Notes: generated by a model from the sequence alone, not told the origin. A stretch of 64,000 bases of DNA from Lysinibacillus sp. PLM2 (GCA_023168345.1 AP025689.1:2168001-2232000), one strand, 5' to 3'. Numbered from the stretch's first letter, positions 1 to 8,607 are shown. Numbers and translations are program-made.

Positions 1-447
1 TATACGGTAACCAAAACATTGTATAACATGCTCCAATTCCAATGCAGTTACTATAAATTGCTCATCTTCAAATATAATTCCTTCTTCAACTTCCACAAAT
101 TGAATATCATACGTTATATGCGTATTGGACAATTCAAAAGTCGATAAAATCCAATTTTTCAAGCCTTTTGGACCATATAAGGTTAATGGATCTTCCCCAC
201 CTAAAAATGAACGAGAACTTAAAAAGCCTGGTAAACCGAAAATATGATCTCCATGTAAATGGGTAATAAAGATCTTATCAATTTTTCGTGGTCGAATTGA
301 AGTATGTAAAATCTGATGCTGAGTTGCTTCACCACAATCAAATAACCAAATCGCCCCACATTCATCGAGCAACTTAAGCGCTAATGCACTTGTATTTCTT
401 TCTTTTGAAGGCATTCCGGCTCCAGTGCCTAAAAATTGTAATTGCAT
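1..447 (-). CDS. rnz: Ribonuclease Z, N-terminal part (cut by window edge)
   Basis: Only the first 149 codons are in the window; the reading frame runs off the left edge without a stop. The start is an ATG preceded by GTGGAGGC. The protein begins [17 protein letters not shown] and carries the metallo-beta-lactamase zinc motif [13 protein letters not shown] near residues 61-73, both typical of RNase Z, the tRNA 3'-end endonuclease. Adjacent to dinB as yqjK is close to yqjH in B. subtilis, which supports the call. Homologues are about 305 residues, so roughly half is missing. Confidence 0.93.
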   Translation of the reverse strand, partial: MQLQFLGTGAGMPSKERNTSALALKLLDECGAIWLFDCGEATQHQILHTSIRPRKIDKIFITHLHGDHIFGLPGFLSSRSFLGGEDPLTLYGPKGLKNWILSTFELSNTHITYDIQFVEVEEGIIFEDEQFIVTALELEHVIQCFGYRI

Positions 448-467
448 AATAAGCCTCCACTTTTATA

Positions 468-1700
468 TTACTCTTTTAAATCCTCTAAAAAATCCTTACT
501 GAAACTCGTTTTAGAGGCATAAGTAGTTTTTTTATCAATTTCAATACCTTTTTGGATTAGACCTTTTCCAAATTTTTTCTCAATTTCATCGATTAACTCA
601 TAAATTGGTTCTTGTTTGGCAAATTTTTCATAGTTATCAAAGGATAGTTGTACAGCAGAGTTTTTTCGATCACGGACATTTGATACCGTTACACCTAATA
701 AACGAATAGGAGAGCCATCCCACGCCTTGTGGAATAATTTTATCGCCTCTTCAAAAATCTCGTCCTTCAAATAAATATCATTTTGCAATGTTTTACTACG
801 TGAACTATTGTGCCAATCCGCATTTCGGATTTGTATACTGATTGTAGAACCACATAGCTTTTTTACTTCTAGTCTTTCTGCTACTTTCGCAGATAACATT
901 TGAAAAGTATCTGTTAACTTATCTATATCCGTCTCATCAAAGGGTAATGTTGTAGAATTTCCTACGCTTTTTGTTTCATAAATCGAATCTGGATCAACTT
1001 CTCTAAAGTCAATACCATTTGCACGTTCTCGCAATCTAATTCCATTTTTTCCAAGTACTTCTTTTAATAAACCTTCGTTTGATTGTGCTAAGTCACCGAT
1101 TGTATTTATTTTTAAGGATTGTAATTTATTCGCTGTACTTTCACCTATACCATGCATCTCTATGACAGGTAAAGGCCATAAAATGGATGGAACATCTCGT
1201 TTTCTTAGAATTGTAATACCCATAGGTTTTTTCATGTCAGAAGCCGTTTTAGCTAAAAATTTATTTGGTGCAACACCAATCGAACAAGGAAGATCTAATT
1301 CATTTTGAATACGAAGCTGAATTTCCTTTGCAATTTCAATTGGATGTCTTTCTATTGATTTAGCCGAAATGTCCATATATCCTTCATCAATAGAAACTGG
1401 CTCAACCAAGTCTGTATATTCTCTTAAAATTGAAAACATAGCTTTTGAAGCTAGACGATATTTCGGGAAATCTGGAGGCAATAGAATTAGATCTGGACAT
1501 TTTCGTAAAGCTTCACCAACATTCATCGTTGTATAAATACCCTTTGCACGCGCTTCATAGGAGCTTGTTACAATAATTCCCCGCCTTTGCTTTGGATCTC
1601 CTGCAATGGCAATCGGTTTACCTTTTAAATCTGGATTATACGCTTGCTCCACTGAAGCATAAAAACTGTTCATATCAACATGTAAAATAATCCTCGACAA
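468..1700 (-). CDS. dinB: DNA polymerase IV (Y-family translesion polymerase)
   Basis: About 410 residues, normal for DinB/PolY1. The N-terminus SRIILHVDMNSFYASVE holds the first catalytic aspartate; the palm motif SIDEGYMDIS (about residue 105) holds the catalytic Asp-Glu pair. A helix-hairpin-helix thumb follows (MHGIGESTANKL) and then the little finger. It extends primers past damaged bases. I chose the TTG at 1700 because GGAGGTG sits six bases upstream; the upstream TTG of the open frame overlaps that ribosome site. No LexA box was recognised upstream. Orthologue of B. subtilis yqjH by position. Confidence 0.93.
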   Translation of the reverse strand: MSRIILHVDMNSFYASVEQAYNPDLKGKPIAIAGDPKQRRGIIVTSSYEARAKGIYTTMNVGEALRKCPDLILLPPDFPKYRLASKAMFSILREYTDLVEPVSIDEGYMDISAKSIERHPIEIAKEIQLRIQNELDLPCSIGVAPNKFLAKTASDMKKPMGITILRKRDVPSILWPLPVIEMHGIGESTANKLQSLKINTIGDLAQSNEGLLKEVLGKNGIRLRERANGIDFREVDPDSIYETKSVGNSTTLPFDETDIDKLTDTFQMLSAKVAERLEVKKLCGSTISIQIRNADWHNSSRSKTLQNDIYLKDEIFEEAIKLFHKAWDGSPIRLLGVTVSNVRDRKNSAVQLSFDNYEKFAKQEPIYELIDEIEKKFGKGLIQKGIEIDKKTTYASKTSFSKDFLEDLKE

Positions 1701-1811
1701 TGTCCACACCTCCAAGCCTACCCCATACTACAAGAAATTTTACCATAAACGATAGACTTTAAAAAAACAGAATCATCAATAAGGTATTTATCACTTTAAA
1801 CATTTCCATTT

Positions 1812-1841
1812 TTATCATTGACAAACAATTATTTATATAAT
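1812..1841 (+). promoter_or_regulatory. Candidate bioY promoter
   Basis: A perfect TATAAT at 1836-1841 with a weak -35 candidate TTATCA at 1812-1817 (18-base spacer). A consensus TTGACA at 1818-1823 is too close (12 bases) to pair with this -10. The inferred start point falls inside or beside the BirA-type operator just downstream. Confidence 0.5.
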
Positions 1842-1848
1842 ATCCTCA

Positions 1849-1885
1849 TTTGTGTAAACCTAATTAAATTACCGGTTAACACAAA
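1849..1885 (+). promoter_or_regulatory. BirA-type biotin operator before bioY
   Basis: Arms TTTGTGTAAACC (1849-1860) and GGTTAACACAAA (1874-1885) form an inverted repeat matching at 11 of 12 positions across a 13-base spacer. This resembles the Gram-positive BirA operator (TTGTTAACC, spacer, GGTTAACAA). It lies between the TATAAT and the ribosome site of bioY, so biotin-loaded BirA would be expected to block transcription when biotin is plentiful. Confidence 0.82.
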
Positions 1886-1898
1886 GGGGGATAAATTT

Positions 1899-2447
1899 AT
1901 GAAGTCTAAAACATATCCATACGTTATGACAGCATTTGCAGCAGCGATTATTGCTGTATTAGCACAAATTACAATTCCATTACCATTAGTACCGATAACA
2001 GGACAAACCCTTGCAATTGGTTTAGTTGTCACTATTTTAGGTACTAAATACGGAACACTTTCTGTACTTGTTTATATTTTATTAGGGGCTATAGGTATGC
2101 CAGTCTTTTCTGGTTTTTCAGGAGGCTTTGCAGTACTTATAGGACCTACTGGTGGTTATATAGTTGGCTTTATAGTACAAGCACTCGTTATGGGGATTTA
2201 CATGGATAAACTTGGTTATAATTATTTACAAGCGATTATTTCCAATTTAATAGGAATGGTTGTAACATTATCATTCGGTACTATATGGCTAAAAATTTTA
2301 GCAAACATCTCTTGGGAAGCTGCATTTTACAGTGGTGCCGCTCCGTTTATAGTTGTTGGAATTTTAAAAGCAATTATAGCAGCATGGGTAGGCATTATGG
2401 TTCGCAATCGATTGACTACAGCTAAACTATTGCAACAATTTGCATAA
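1899..2447 (+). CDS. bioY: BioY, substrate-binding component of biotin ECF transporter
   Basis: 182 residues, hydrophobic throughout with about six membrane segments, and carrying the BioY signatures PLPLVPITGQTLAIGL and GPTGGYIVGF. It captures biotin at the membrane, alone or with an ECF energising module encoded elsewhere. I start it at the ATG at 1899 (MKSKTYPYVM), which has AAAGGGGG upstream; the longer frame from 1818 would place the BirA operator inside the gene. No biotin synthesis genes are nearby, so the strain may rely on uptake. Biotin is needed by the acyl-CoA carboxylase pathway at 49 kb. Confidence 0.93.
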   Translation: MKSKTYPYVMTAFAAAIIAVLAQITIPLPLVPITGQTLAIGLVVTILGTKYGTLSVLVYILLGAIGMPVFSGFSGGFAVLIGPTGGYIVGFIVQALVMGIYMDKLGYNYLQAIISNLIGMVVTLSFGTIWLKILANISWEAAFYSGAAPFIVVGILKAIIAAWVGIMVRNRLTTAKLLQQFA

Positions 2448-2456
2448 TGTATGAAA

Positions 2457-2492
2457 AAATGAGCATATCTTTTGTTTGATATGCTCATTTTA
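2457..2492. terminator. Bidirectional terminator, bioY / nucleotidase
   Basis: Stem AATGAGCATATC / GATATGCTCATT with an eight-base loop, A-rich on the left and T-rich on the right. It lies between two convergent genes and can serve both strands. Confidence 0.85.
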
Positions 2493-2493
2493 T

Positions 2494-3048
2494 TTATTCA
2501 AATTTAAAGTCAAACCAATTTTTAATTCTTGGTAAATTTATTTGTTGATTGTAGGATTGATCTTTCACAAATAGTTTAGTTGAAATACCAGTTAGTGTGT
2601 GTATGACCTGTGGCTTATCGTCAAAATAGTAATCCAAATTCAACTCTTTTATAATATGAATTTTCTCATGATCCCCCATACCACAATAAAAGTTTTCTTC
2701 ATTTACAGGGAACCCCTTCTCTTCTATCCATCGTTTTGTACGTGTACAATAACCTTGTGGACGAGATGTAATATAAAAGATTTCATGACCATCCCGATAT
2801 AGTTGATTCAACAATTCTATTGCTCCATCAAAAGCTTGGCAGTTAGTAAAATATATTTCCTCTAATAAACTTGACCACATTTTACTTCCAGCCTCTTTAT
2901 CTAAACCAAACGCTTCATGGATTTCGACAGTTTTCAGCTGGTTAAAAACTTCGATGCTTACATTTTGCTGAAGTTTTTGATTATATATATGAAAAGCATG
3001 CTCTCTTAAATTAATCAACGTATCATCAATATCAAAACCAAATCTCAC
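2494..3048 (-). CDS. HAD-family 5' nucleotidase-like protein
   Basis: 184 residues beginning with the HAD motif FDIDDTLI (nucleophile aspartate and acid/base aspartate), then YITSRP (motif II region) and YYFDDKP (motif IV aspartates). The pattern fits the NT5C/YqfW-type 5' nucleotidase group that dephosphorylates nucleoside monophosphates; the true substrate cannot be read from sequence. The start is GTG with AGTAGG six bases upstream. It lies just downstream of ribD on the same strand with about 30 bases between, so co-transcription with ribA-ribD is possible, and a role in phosphatase steps of flavin synthesis is conceivable but unproven. Confidence 0.75.
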   Translation of the reverse strand: MRFGFDIDDTLINLREHAFHIYNQKLQQNVSIEVFNQLKTVEIHEAFGLDKEAGSKMWSSLLEEIYFTNCQAFDGAIELLNQLYRDGHEIFYITSRPQGYCTRTKRWIEEKGFPVNEENFYCGMGDHEKIHIIKELNLDYYFDDKPQVIHTLTGISTKLFVKDQSYNQQINLPRIKNWFDFKFE

Positions 3049-3081
3049 AATGAACCTACTTTCTTATGAAAATCACTGATA

Positions 3082-4185
3082 CTAATTACTTTTTTTCGGA
3101 TAGGCGACAATCATTAAATCTTGTCCAACTTGATGATAGGATTCAAATTCAAGATTCGTCGCTAATTCCATGCTATCTATATCATCACCAAGGATAGGTG
3201 ATTTTGAATGAGCACCCCCTATTATTTTGGGGGCAATGTATACATAATATTTATTAATTAGACCTCGTCTAAGGAAGGAGCCATTTACTGTTCCTCCACC
3301 TTCTACTAAAATATCTGTGATTCCTTCATTATATAAGGCTGATAACATTTCTTCTAAATTTAAACCATTCTCATCTTTTGTAACACTAATAACTAATACG
3401 CCCTTATTTTCTAGTTCTGCAACTTTATTTAGGTTTTCATTTTTTTCTGTAATAATAATTGTTTTAGCATCACTTGTTTTCAACACATTGGAATCTAAAG
3501 GAATACGCAACTGACTATCTAGTATAATTCTTATTGGATTTTTCCCTTTACCTTCAGACAAACGCGTTGTTAGTGTTGGATTATCAGCAAGAACTGTACC
3601 GATGCCAACTAAAATTGAATCTACTTCATTACGTAATTGATGTACATGCTGTCTTGCTTCCTCACTTGTAATCCATTTTGAGTGTCCTGTGTGTGTAGCG
3701 ATTTTCCCATCAAGTGTCATTGCAAACTTTGAAATGACAAACGGTCGATTTGTAATCATATTATGAATAAAACGTTCGTTAAGCTTTATTGCCTCATCTT
3801 CAAGCAACCCAACCTCAACTTCAATACCAGCATCTTTTATCAATTGGATACCACGTCCCGCTACAGCTGGATTTGGATCCTTTGTTGCAACAACTACCCT
3901 CGCTACTTTCGATTTTACAACTAGATTTGCACATGGAGGTGTTTTTCCAAAATGGGAGCAAGGTTCTAATGTAACATATAGAGTAGCCCCTTTTGCATGT
4001 TCACCAGCCATATTAAATGCATGCACTTCTGCATGTGGTTCCCCCGCTTTTCGGTGTAAACCTGAGCCTACAATTACACCGTCTTTAACTAGGACAGCTC
4101 CAACAACAGGGTTTGGATTTGTTTTCCCTTTAGCTGAAGCTGCTAAATCTAATGCTAACTGCATATAATCTTTATCAGTTTTCAC
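3082..4185 (-). CDS. ribD: RibD, bifunctional pyrimidine deaminase/reductase of riboflavin synthesis
   Basis: About 367 residues. The N-terminal deaminase domain has the zinc motif PHAEVHAF with the PCSHFGKTPPC pair (roughly residues 48-85). The C-terminal reductase domain has SKFAMTLDGKIAT and DILVEGGGTVNGSFL. The two steps convert the ring-opened GTP product to 5-amino-6-ribitylamino-uracil phosphate. I prefer the GTG at 4185, which has TAGTAGGTG upstream, over the GTG at 4194, whose ribosome site is poor. It follows ribA on the same strand. No riboflavin synthase or lumazine synthase gene is in the window. Confidence 0.93.
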   Translation of the reverse strand: MKTDKDYMQLALDLAASAKGKTNPNPVVGAVLVKDGVIVGSGLHRKAGEPHAEVHAFNMAGEHAKGATLYVTLEPCSHFGKTPPCANLVVKSKVARVVVATKDPNPAVAGRGIQLIKDAGIEVEVGLLEDEAIKLNERFIHNMITNRPFVISKFAMTLDGKIATHTGHSKWITSEEARQHVHQLRNEVDSILVGIGTVLADNPTLTTRLSEGKGKNPIRIILDSQLRIPLDSNVLKTSDAKTIIITEKNENLNKVAELENKGVLVISVTKDENGLNLEEMLSALYNEGITDILVEGGGTVNGSFLRRGLINKYYVYIAPKIIGGAHSKSPILGDDIDSMELATNLEFESYHQVGQDLMIVAYPKKSN

Positions 4186-4197
4186 AAAATGCACCTA

Positions 4198-4941
4198 CTA
4201 TAAAGTCATTTTTGGGTCAGGAATATGCCCTGATTTAAGTATTTTTGTATTTAAATAATAACGATTTGTCTCTGTCATTCCGCCCCATAAAGGTATATGA
4301 TCTTTAGCAATTAAGCCGTGGTTTTTTAACGCTTGTAGTTTTTTAGGATTATTTGTTATTAAAGTTACTGGCTTTTGTCTTAGTGATTCTAAAATTCGTA
4401 AAGCTTCCTCATAAGAACGAGTATCATCCTCGAACCCTAATGCTTCATTTGCCTCAACTGTATCAAAACCTTCTTCTTGCAATAAGTACGCAAGAGATTT
4501 CGAAAATAGACCAATTCCACGCCCTTCATGGTTAGCAAGGTAAAAAATCGCTCCATGCCCATGTTCTTTTATCATTTTCATAGATTGATGTAGTTGGTAT
4601 CCGCAATCACAGCGCATACTTCCGAAAATATCTCCCGTATGACAAATACTATGCATACGTATTATTGCGTTTTCTGCATCTGCAAAATCACCATATACTA
4701 AAACCGATGACTGCTGCTGATCGGCTAAATTTGCATCAGCAATTACATCTAATACTTCTTCTTTTGTTAATTTTCCATCTATTTTTAACCATGTATACCA
4801 CTTAAAAGTCGCTTCAAAATCACCCTGTTTCACTGGTAATTTTACTGGACCAACTAAGCATAGATTCTGATTTTCATTGAACGGTACGATGTTCATTTTA
4901 TTTAAAAGAATTTCTTTTTTATTTATAAGTAAGTTATTCAT
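4198..4941 (-). CDS. ribA: GTP cyclohydrolase II (stand-alone RibA)
   Basis: 247 residues. Zinc-binding cysteines lie in RMHSICHTGDIFGSMRCDCG, and NHEGRGIGLFSK is the nucleotide-binding signature of GTP cyclohydrolase II, the first committed riboflavin enzyme. There is no RibB (DHBP synthase) domain; most Bacillus enzymes are RibBA fusions, so this is the shorter form. The ATG at 4941 has GGGGTG upstream. Twelve bases separate it from the ribD open frame downstream, so the two form one operon with the promoter at 4993-5021. No FMN riboswitch pattern was seen upstream. Confidence 0.9.
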   Translation of the reverse strand: MNNLLINKKEILLNKMNIVPFNENQNLCLVGPVKLPVKQGDFEATFKWYTWLKIDGKLTKEEVLDVIADANLADQQQSSVLVYGDFADAENAIIRMHSICHTGDIFGSMRCDCGYQLHQSMKMIKEHGHGAIFYLANHEGRGIGLFSKSLAYLLQEEGFDTVEANEALGFEDDTRSYEEALRILESLRQKPVTLITNNPKKLQALKNHGLIAKDHIPLWGGMTETNRYYLNTKILKSGHIPDPKMTL

Positions 4942-4992
4942 TCCACACCCCAACCAATCTTAAATTAACATCTCAGTTACTTTTCGTAACTA

Positions 4993-5021
4993 AGTGTAGG
5001 TTAATAATTTTAACACGTCAA
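4993..5021 (-). promoter_or_regulatory. Predicted sigma-A promoter of ribA-ribD with palindrome at the start site
   Basis: TTGACG (5021-5016) and TACACT (4998-4993) on the minus strand are separated by 17 bases. Just downstream, at the expected transcript start, is a perfect inverted repeat AGTTAC-N5-GTAACT (4975-4991), positioned like a repressor operator or a small 5' hairpin. Confidence 0.6.
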
Positions 5022-5025
5022 ATCA

Positions 5026-5084
5026 TAGTATTCAGAGTTTCACCATCCTATTTGGCGAAAATCCAATTCATACTTAGAATACTA
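5026..5084 (-). repeat. Inverted repeat upstream of ribA
   Basis: Perfect eight-base arms TAGTATTC (5026-5033) and GAATACTA (5077-5084) enclose 43 bases, including a possible inner TTGG/CCAA hairpin. It lies upstream of the predicted ribA promoter. I do not recognise it as a known riboswitch. Apart from this and the terminator at 5201, the region 4942-5262 shows nothing gene-like. Confidence 0.4.
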
Positions 5085-5190
5085 CCACATAGAGAAAAAT
5101 ACTGAAAATGACTTAACTCAATGAATATTTCATTACAAACATCAATTTAATTGAACGGTTAATAAGAGGTACATTATTTTTGTTCCTTTT

Positions 5191-5247
5191 CAAATAAAAA
5201 TGAAGGTTCTGTTTTACAATTCATAACAGAACCTTCATTATTTTTTG
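5191..5247. terminator. Bidirectional terminator after the exonuclease gene
   Basis: Perfect 13-base stem TGAAGGTTCTGTT / AACAGAACCTTCA (5201-5237) with T-runs on both sides. It terminates the minus-strand gene ending at 5263. Confidence 0.88.
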
Positions 5248-5262
5248 AAAAAGCTTTGATTA

Positions 5263-5988
5263 TTACATTCTCGCAAATCGATGATACACATCATTTAAAG
5301 TTTCACATCCCATTTGTTGCACTTTCTCTATATAAATACTCCATAGCTTTGCGGTCATTTTTGCATCACCTAACGCATGATGTCGATTTTCGATTGGAAT
5401 ATTATTATGACTACAAAGATTATCTAATGTCGCTTTCGTCATAATTTGTGGCTCTACAATTTTGTACAAAAAAGATGTGTCTACAATTCTCTGTTTAAAT
5501 GGCGTACGTAATACTTTATTACTAAAATGTTGTAAAAAGCTTCTTTCATGATTTGCATGATGCGCCACCAATGTAGCGTTTTGTGTAAATTTGAAGAATT
5601 GCATTAATACTTCTAAAATTGGCGGTGCATCTTTTACTTGTTCCGTTGTAATACCTGTTAACGTTTGGATCCCTTTTGGAACCTCTTTATCATATTGAAC
5701 GAGAGAATAAAATGTTTCATTTTCTATAATCACTTTACCAGACATTTTTGTTGCACCTAAAGAAAGAATACAATCACCCTTATCTGGGGAAAAACCCGTC
5801 GTTTCGATGTCAAATACAACGACATTTAACTTATTTAAATTGATATTCATAACATCTTCCTGATTCATCTCTTTTTGTAAATGTCTTAAATAAGCAATTT
5901 GTTGAGGATTTTGCGTTTCACCAATTCCACCTATTGATCTTCTTGATTGAATACCTCTTAACATTTGCATAAATGGTTCAAACGCCAT
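5263..5988 (-). CDS. DnaQ-family 3'-5' exonuclease
   Basis: 241 residues. The exonuclease fold starts around residue 55 with VVFDIETTGF (ExoI, catalytic Asp and Glu); ExoII lies near LVAHHANHERSFL and ExoIII in HHALGDAKMTAKLW, so all catalytic residues are present. The first 50 residues are a basic leader with no clear domain. Start at 5988 is set by AAGGGTG seven bases upstream. It is downstream of the DUF294 gene, and DUF294 proteins and such exonucleases often occur together. That suggests signalling or nucleic-acid turnover rather than replication, but the function is not established. Confidence 0.82.
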   Translation of the reverse strand: MAFEPFMQMLRGIQSRRSIGGIGETQNPQQIAYLRHLQKEMNQEDVMNINLNKLNVVVFDIETTGFSPDKGDCILSLGATKMSGKVIIENETFYSLVQYDKEVPKGIQTLTGITTEQVKDAPPILEVLMQFFKFTQNATLVAHHANHERSFLQHFSNKVLRTPFKQRIVDTSFLYKIVEPQIMTKATLDNLCSHNNIPIENRHHALGDAKMTAKLWSIYIEKVQQMGCETLNDVYHRFARM

Positions 5989-6038
5989 AATAAACACCCT
6001 TTTGTTTAGTTTCGATTGAAAACTTATTATTCATTAGC

Positions 6039-6992
6039 CTATAAATTCATCGATATCACTTCATCATGAAGTCTCTTACCATCTTTTAATATTTGTTTTA
6101 TTTCTTTACGCTGTTCTTTTGACAGATTCTTAATATTTAAATAATGTGTATCGTCATAAGTAGAAGTATTTAATCGTGACATACGAAATTTAATTAAATT
6201 AGAAAAATAGCCCTCACAATTTTTTAATAATGATGCATACTTTTCTTTTTTGACTAGCTTACCCATCCGATCGAGTGTGGACGTTTCATATATATTCTCT
6301 TTAATCGAAAGTAATCTTATAGAATTCACATAAGGTATAAACGCACTATATTTCAAATTAATACAGCCCTGGTATATTCCATGTGGTTCAACAATAATTT
6401 GGCCAAATGGACCAATTACATTTTTTGTGTGTTTCATATTTGCTGCAAATCGTTTAAGTATTTTGGGGGAATGTTGTTTAAAATCAAAAATAACTGATTT
6501 TAAATGATGGATATAATACGTATTTCCAAAAAGCACTCGTGCATCAAAGAATATTTGTAAATACCTTATGACTTCCCAACTTTCTTTTTCCATCCAATCC
6601 ACCAATTGTGTTTCCCAATCTTTTAATGATTTGCACCAAATAGGATTGGAGCTCATAATATTCCCGTTACAGTAAGGATATCCTACGTAATCTAGACCAA
6701 AAGCTATTTCCTCACCAAGTTCTTTAAAATATAAATCATTCACTTCGTTAGAAATTTCATATACAATGCCATGATCTTGATCACTTATTAAACCCTGCTC
6801 TAACCGTCCTCCACTTCCTGTGATAAACCAAGAAAAGTTGCAGGGTGGTGATTCTATCTTCATTTTCCCTATTGCTACCTCTAACACATTTAACATCACT
6901 CGATCATGAAAATCGTTAAGAGAAACGTTTGTATCTATGTAAGAGGAAATATATTGATCCTTCCATTGCCTTATTGATTCATACGTTTCCAT
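6039..6992 (-). CDS. DUF294 (GlnD-like) putative nucleotidyltransferase
   Basis: 317 residues. WFITGSGGRLEQGLISDQDHGIVYE (split: GSGGR at about 60, SDQDHG at about 70) is the nucleotidyltransferase motif of the DUF294 family, which also resembles the N-terminal domain of the PII uridylyltransferase GlnD. The C-terminal part matches the helical substrate-binding half. No CBS domains are present. It sits between amt and the exonuclease gene, all on one strand, but a strong terminator follows amt. An ammonium-linked role is attractive but only contextual. AAAAGGAAG precedes the ATG. Confidence 0.75.
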   Translation of the reverse strand: METYESIRQWKDQYISSYIDTNVSLNDFHDRVMLNVLEVAIGKMKIESPPCNFSWFITGSGGRLEQGLISDQDHGIVYEISNEVNDLYFKELGEEIAFGLDYVGYPYCNGNIMSSNPIWCKSLKDWETQLVDWMEKESWEVIRYLQIFFDARVLFGNTYYIHHLKSVIFDFKQHSPKILKRFAANMKHTKNVIGPFGQIIVEPHGIYQGCINLKYSAFIPYVNSIRLLSIKENIYETSTLDRMGKLVKKEKYASLLKNCEGYFSNLIKFRMSRLNTSTYDDTHYLNIKNLSKEQRKEIKQILKDGKRLHDEVISMNL

Positions 6993-7096
6993 GAGACACT
7001 TCCTTTTTACGTTCGGAAACTTTACTTATTTGTTTCTACTACAATCCTACTTTTCTTTTAACTGGATAGATAGTTGTTTTACAACACTCACCTATC

Positions 7097-7134
7097 AAAA
7101 AACCTCTGTAACAAATATGAAACAGAGGTTTTTT
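7097..7134 (-). terminator. Terminator of amt
   Basis: Stem AAAAAACCTCTGT / ACAGAGGTTTTTT with a 12-base loop, ending in T-runs on either strand, 22 bases beyond the amt stop codon. Confidence 0.88.
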
Positions 7135-7155
7135 ATATAATATGTTCTAAGAAGT

Positions 7156-8451
7156 TTATTTATCTTCTGTCGTTGCAGCCGTTGTTAATTTTGCTTCTTG
7201 CTCCATATGTTCAGGATAACCGTAGCTACCGTGTTCGCTAATATCTAGACCCATAATTTCTTCTTCTTCTGATACACGAAGACCAATAGTCATATCTAAT
7301 ACTTTTAAGATAATGAAAGATACTACAAATGCATAAGCTCCAGAAGCAACAACACCTAATGCCTGAACACCTAATTGTTCAAAGCTGCCTCCATAGAATA
7401 ATCCAGGAAGACCCCATTCGATGTCAACAGAAAGAGCTGGTACTGCGAATAAACCGTTTGATAAAGTACCCCAAACCCCCACAGTACCATGAACTGATAA
7501 TGCAGCGATTGGATCATCAATTTTAAGTTTTTCAAATAGTTGCATTGAGAATACTACCATGATACCACCGATTGCACCGATAATTACTGCAGCCCATGGT
7601 TCAACGAAGCCACATGATGCTGTAATAGCAACTAAACCTGCAAGAGCACCATTTAATGTTGTTGGAACATCCGCTTTACCTGTTACTGCCCATACTGTAA
7701 ACATTGCAGCAACTGCACCAGCACCAGCAGCTAATTGTGTGTTTAGGATAACAAATCCTAGGAAGCCATCTGCTACACCAAATGTTGATGCACCGTTAAA
7801 TCCAAACCAACCTACCCAAAGGATTAATACACCAAGTGCAGTGAATACTTGGTTATGTCCTAATAGATTGTTAGAAGAACCGTCTTTATTATATTTCCCA
7901 ATACGAGGTTTTAAAATCATTGTTGCAGCCAATGCAGCCATGGCACCTGTTAAGTGTACGACTGTTGAACCAGCAAAGTCCTGTTTACCATGTTCAGCTA
8001 ACCATCCGCCACCCCAAATCCAGTGAGCAACAACTGGGTAAATAAATGCCGAGAATAAAATTGCAAAGATTACGTAAACTGATAATTTCGCACGCTCAGC
8101 AAAACCACCAAATGCGATTGTTAATGATACTAAAGCAAACATTACTTGGAAAGAGAAATCCACAGCTGGCGTTAAACCACCATCAGCAGCAGAAAAGTCT
8201 CCATAAAAGAAGCTTGATAACCCAATAAATGGATTTCCTTCACCGTAAATAAATCCGTATCCAACTGCCCAGAATACTAACGTTCCGATACCAGCTGTAA
8301 AAATTGTTTTACCGGCAATATGACCGGCGTTTTTCATTCGAGTGGAACCTGCTTCTAATAATATGAATCCGCCTAACATGAAAAATACTAAAATTGCACC
8401 TAAAGCTACCCACAGGTTATCCATTAAAACAACAACTGCATCCAAATCCAT
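7156..8451 (-). CDS. amt: Ammonium transporter Amt
   Basis: 431 residues with about eleven membrane helices and the Amt/Rh signatures GFGGFAERAKLSVY, HLTGAMAALAATMILKPRIG, WFGFNGAST and HGTVGVWGTLSNGLF; the pore histidines (VVHLTG and LSVHGT) are present. It conducts ammonium across the cytoplasmic membrane. AAAGGGG precedes the ATG. A C-terminal tail of about 45 residues is acidic and includes ISEHGSYGYPEH. In B. subtilis the transporter is followed by the PII gene glnK; here no PII gene follows, and the next gene is a DUF294 nucleotidyltransferase. Two GlnR/TnrA consensus boxes upstream indicate nitrogen control. Confidence 0.95.
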   Translation of the reverse strand: MDLDAVVVLMDNLWVALGAILVFFMLGGFILLEAGSTRMKNAGHIAGKTIFTAGIGTLVFWAVGYGFIYGEGNPFIGLSSFFYGDFSAADGGLTPAVDFSFQVMFALVSLTIAFGGFAERAKLSVYVIFAILFSAFIYPVVAHWIWGGGWLAEHGKQDFAGSTVVHLTGAMAALAATMILKPRIGKYNKDGSSNNLLGHNQVFTALGVLILWVGWFGFNGASTFGVADGFLGFVILNTQLAAGAGAVAAMFTVWAVTGKADVPTTLNGALAGLVAITASCGFVEPWAAVIIGAIGGIMVVFSMQLFEKLKIDDPIAALSVHGTVGVWGTLSNGLFAVPALSVDIEWGLPGLFYGGSFEQLGVQALGVVASGAYAFVVSFIILKVLDMTIGLRVSEEEEIMGLDISEHGSYGYPEHMEQEAKLTTAATTEDK

Positions 8452-8507
8452 AAAACATTCCCCTTTCTTTATTGAAAAGCAACATGTTACGTTATATTAT
8501 TCATTCA

Positions 8508-8524
8508 TGTAATAAAATATAACA
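8508..8524 (-). promoter_or_regulatory. GlnR/TnrA-type box, proximal to amt
   Basis: TGTAATAAAATATAACA fits the consensus TGTNAN7TNACA exactly. Its centre, 8516, lies about 65 bases before the amt start and just downstream of a predicted promoter, a position suited to repression or to cooperation with the second box. Confidence 0.6.
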
Positions 8525-8540
8525 TGTATTTTATAGCTTT

Positions 8541-8568
8541 ATTTTAACTTATCTATAACCATTGTCAA
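8541..8568 (-). promoter_or_regulatory. Predicted amt promoter
   Basis: TTGACA (8568-8563) and TAAAAT (8546-8541) on the minus strand with a 16-base spacer, giving a transcript start near 8534, between the two GlnR/TnrA-type boxes. Confidence 0.5.
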
Positions 8569-8607
8569 TATTGTTTTGAATATCAATTTTCGATAAGTTT
8601 TATCTAA

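Noticed and set aside
4942-5262. FMN riboswitch before ribA
   Set aside because: The conserved RFN sequence blocks could not be found on the minus strand; only simple inverted repeats are present.
7559-8026. 155-residue open frame opposite amt
   Set aside because: It is antisense to a well supported transporter gene, has biased repetitive composition and no ribosome site; a shadow frame.
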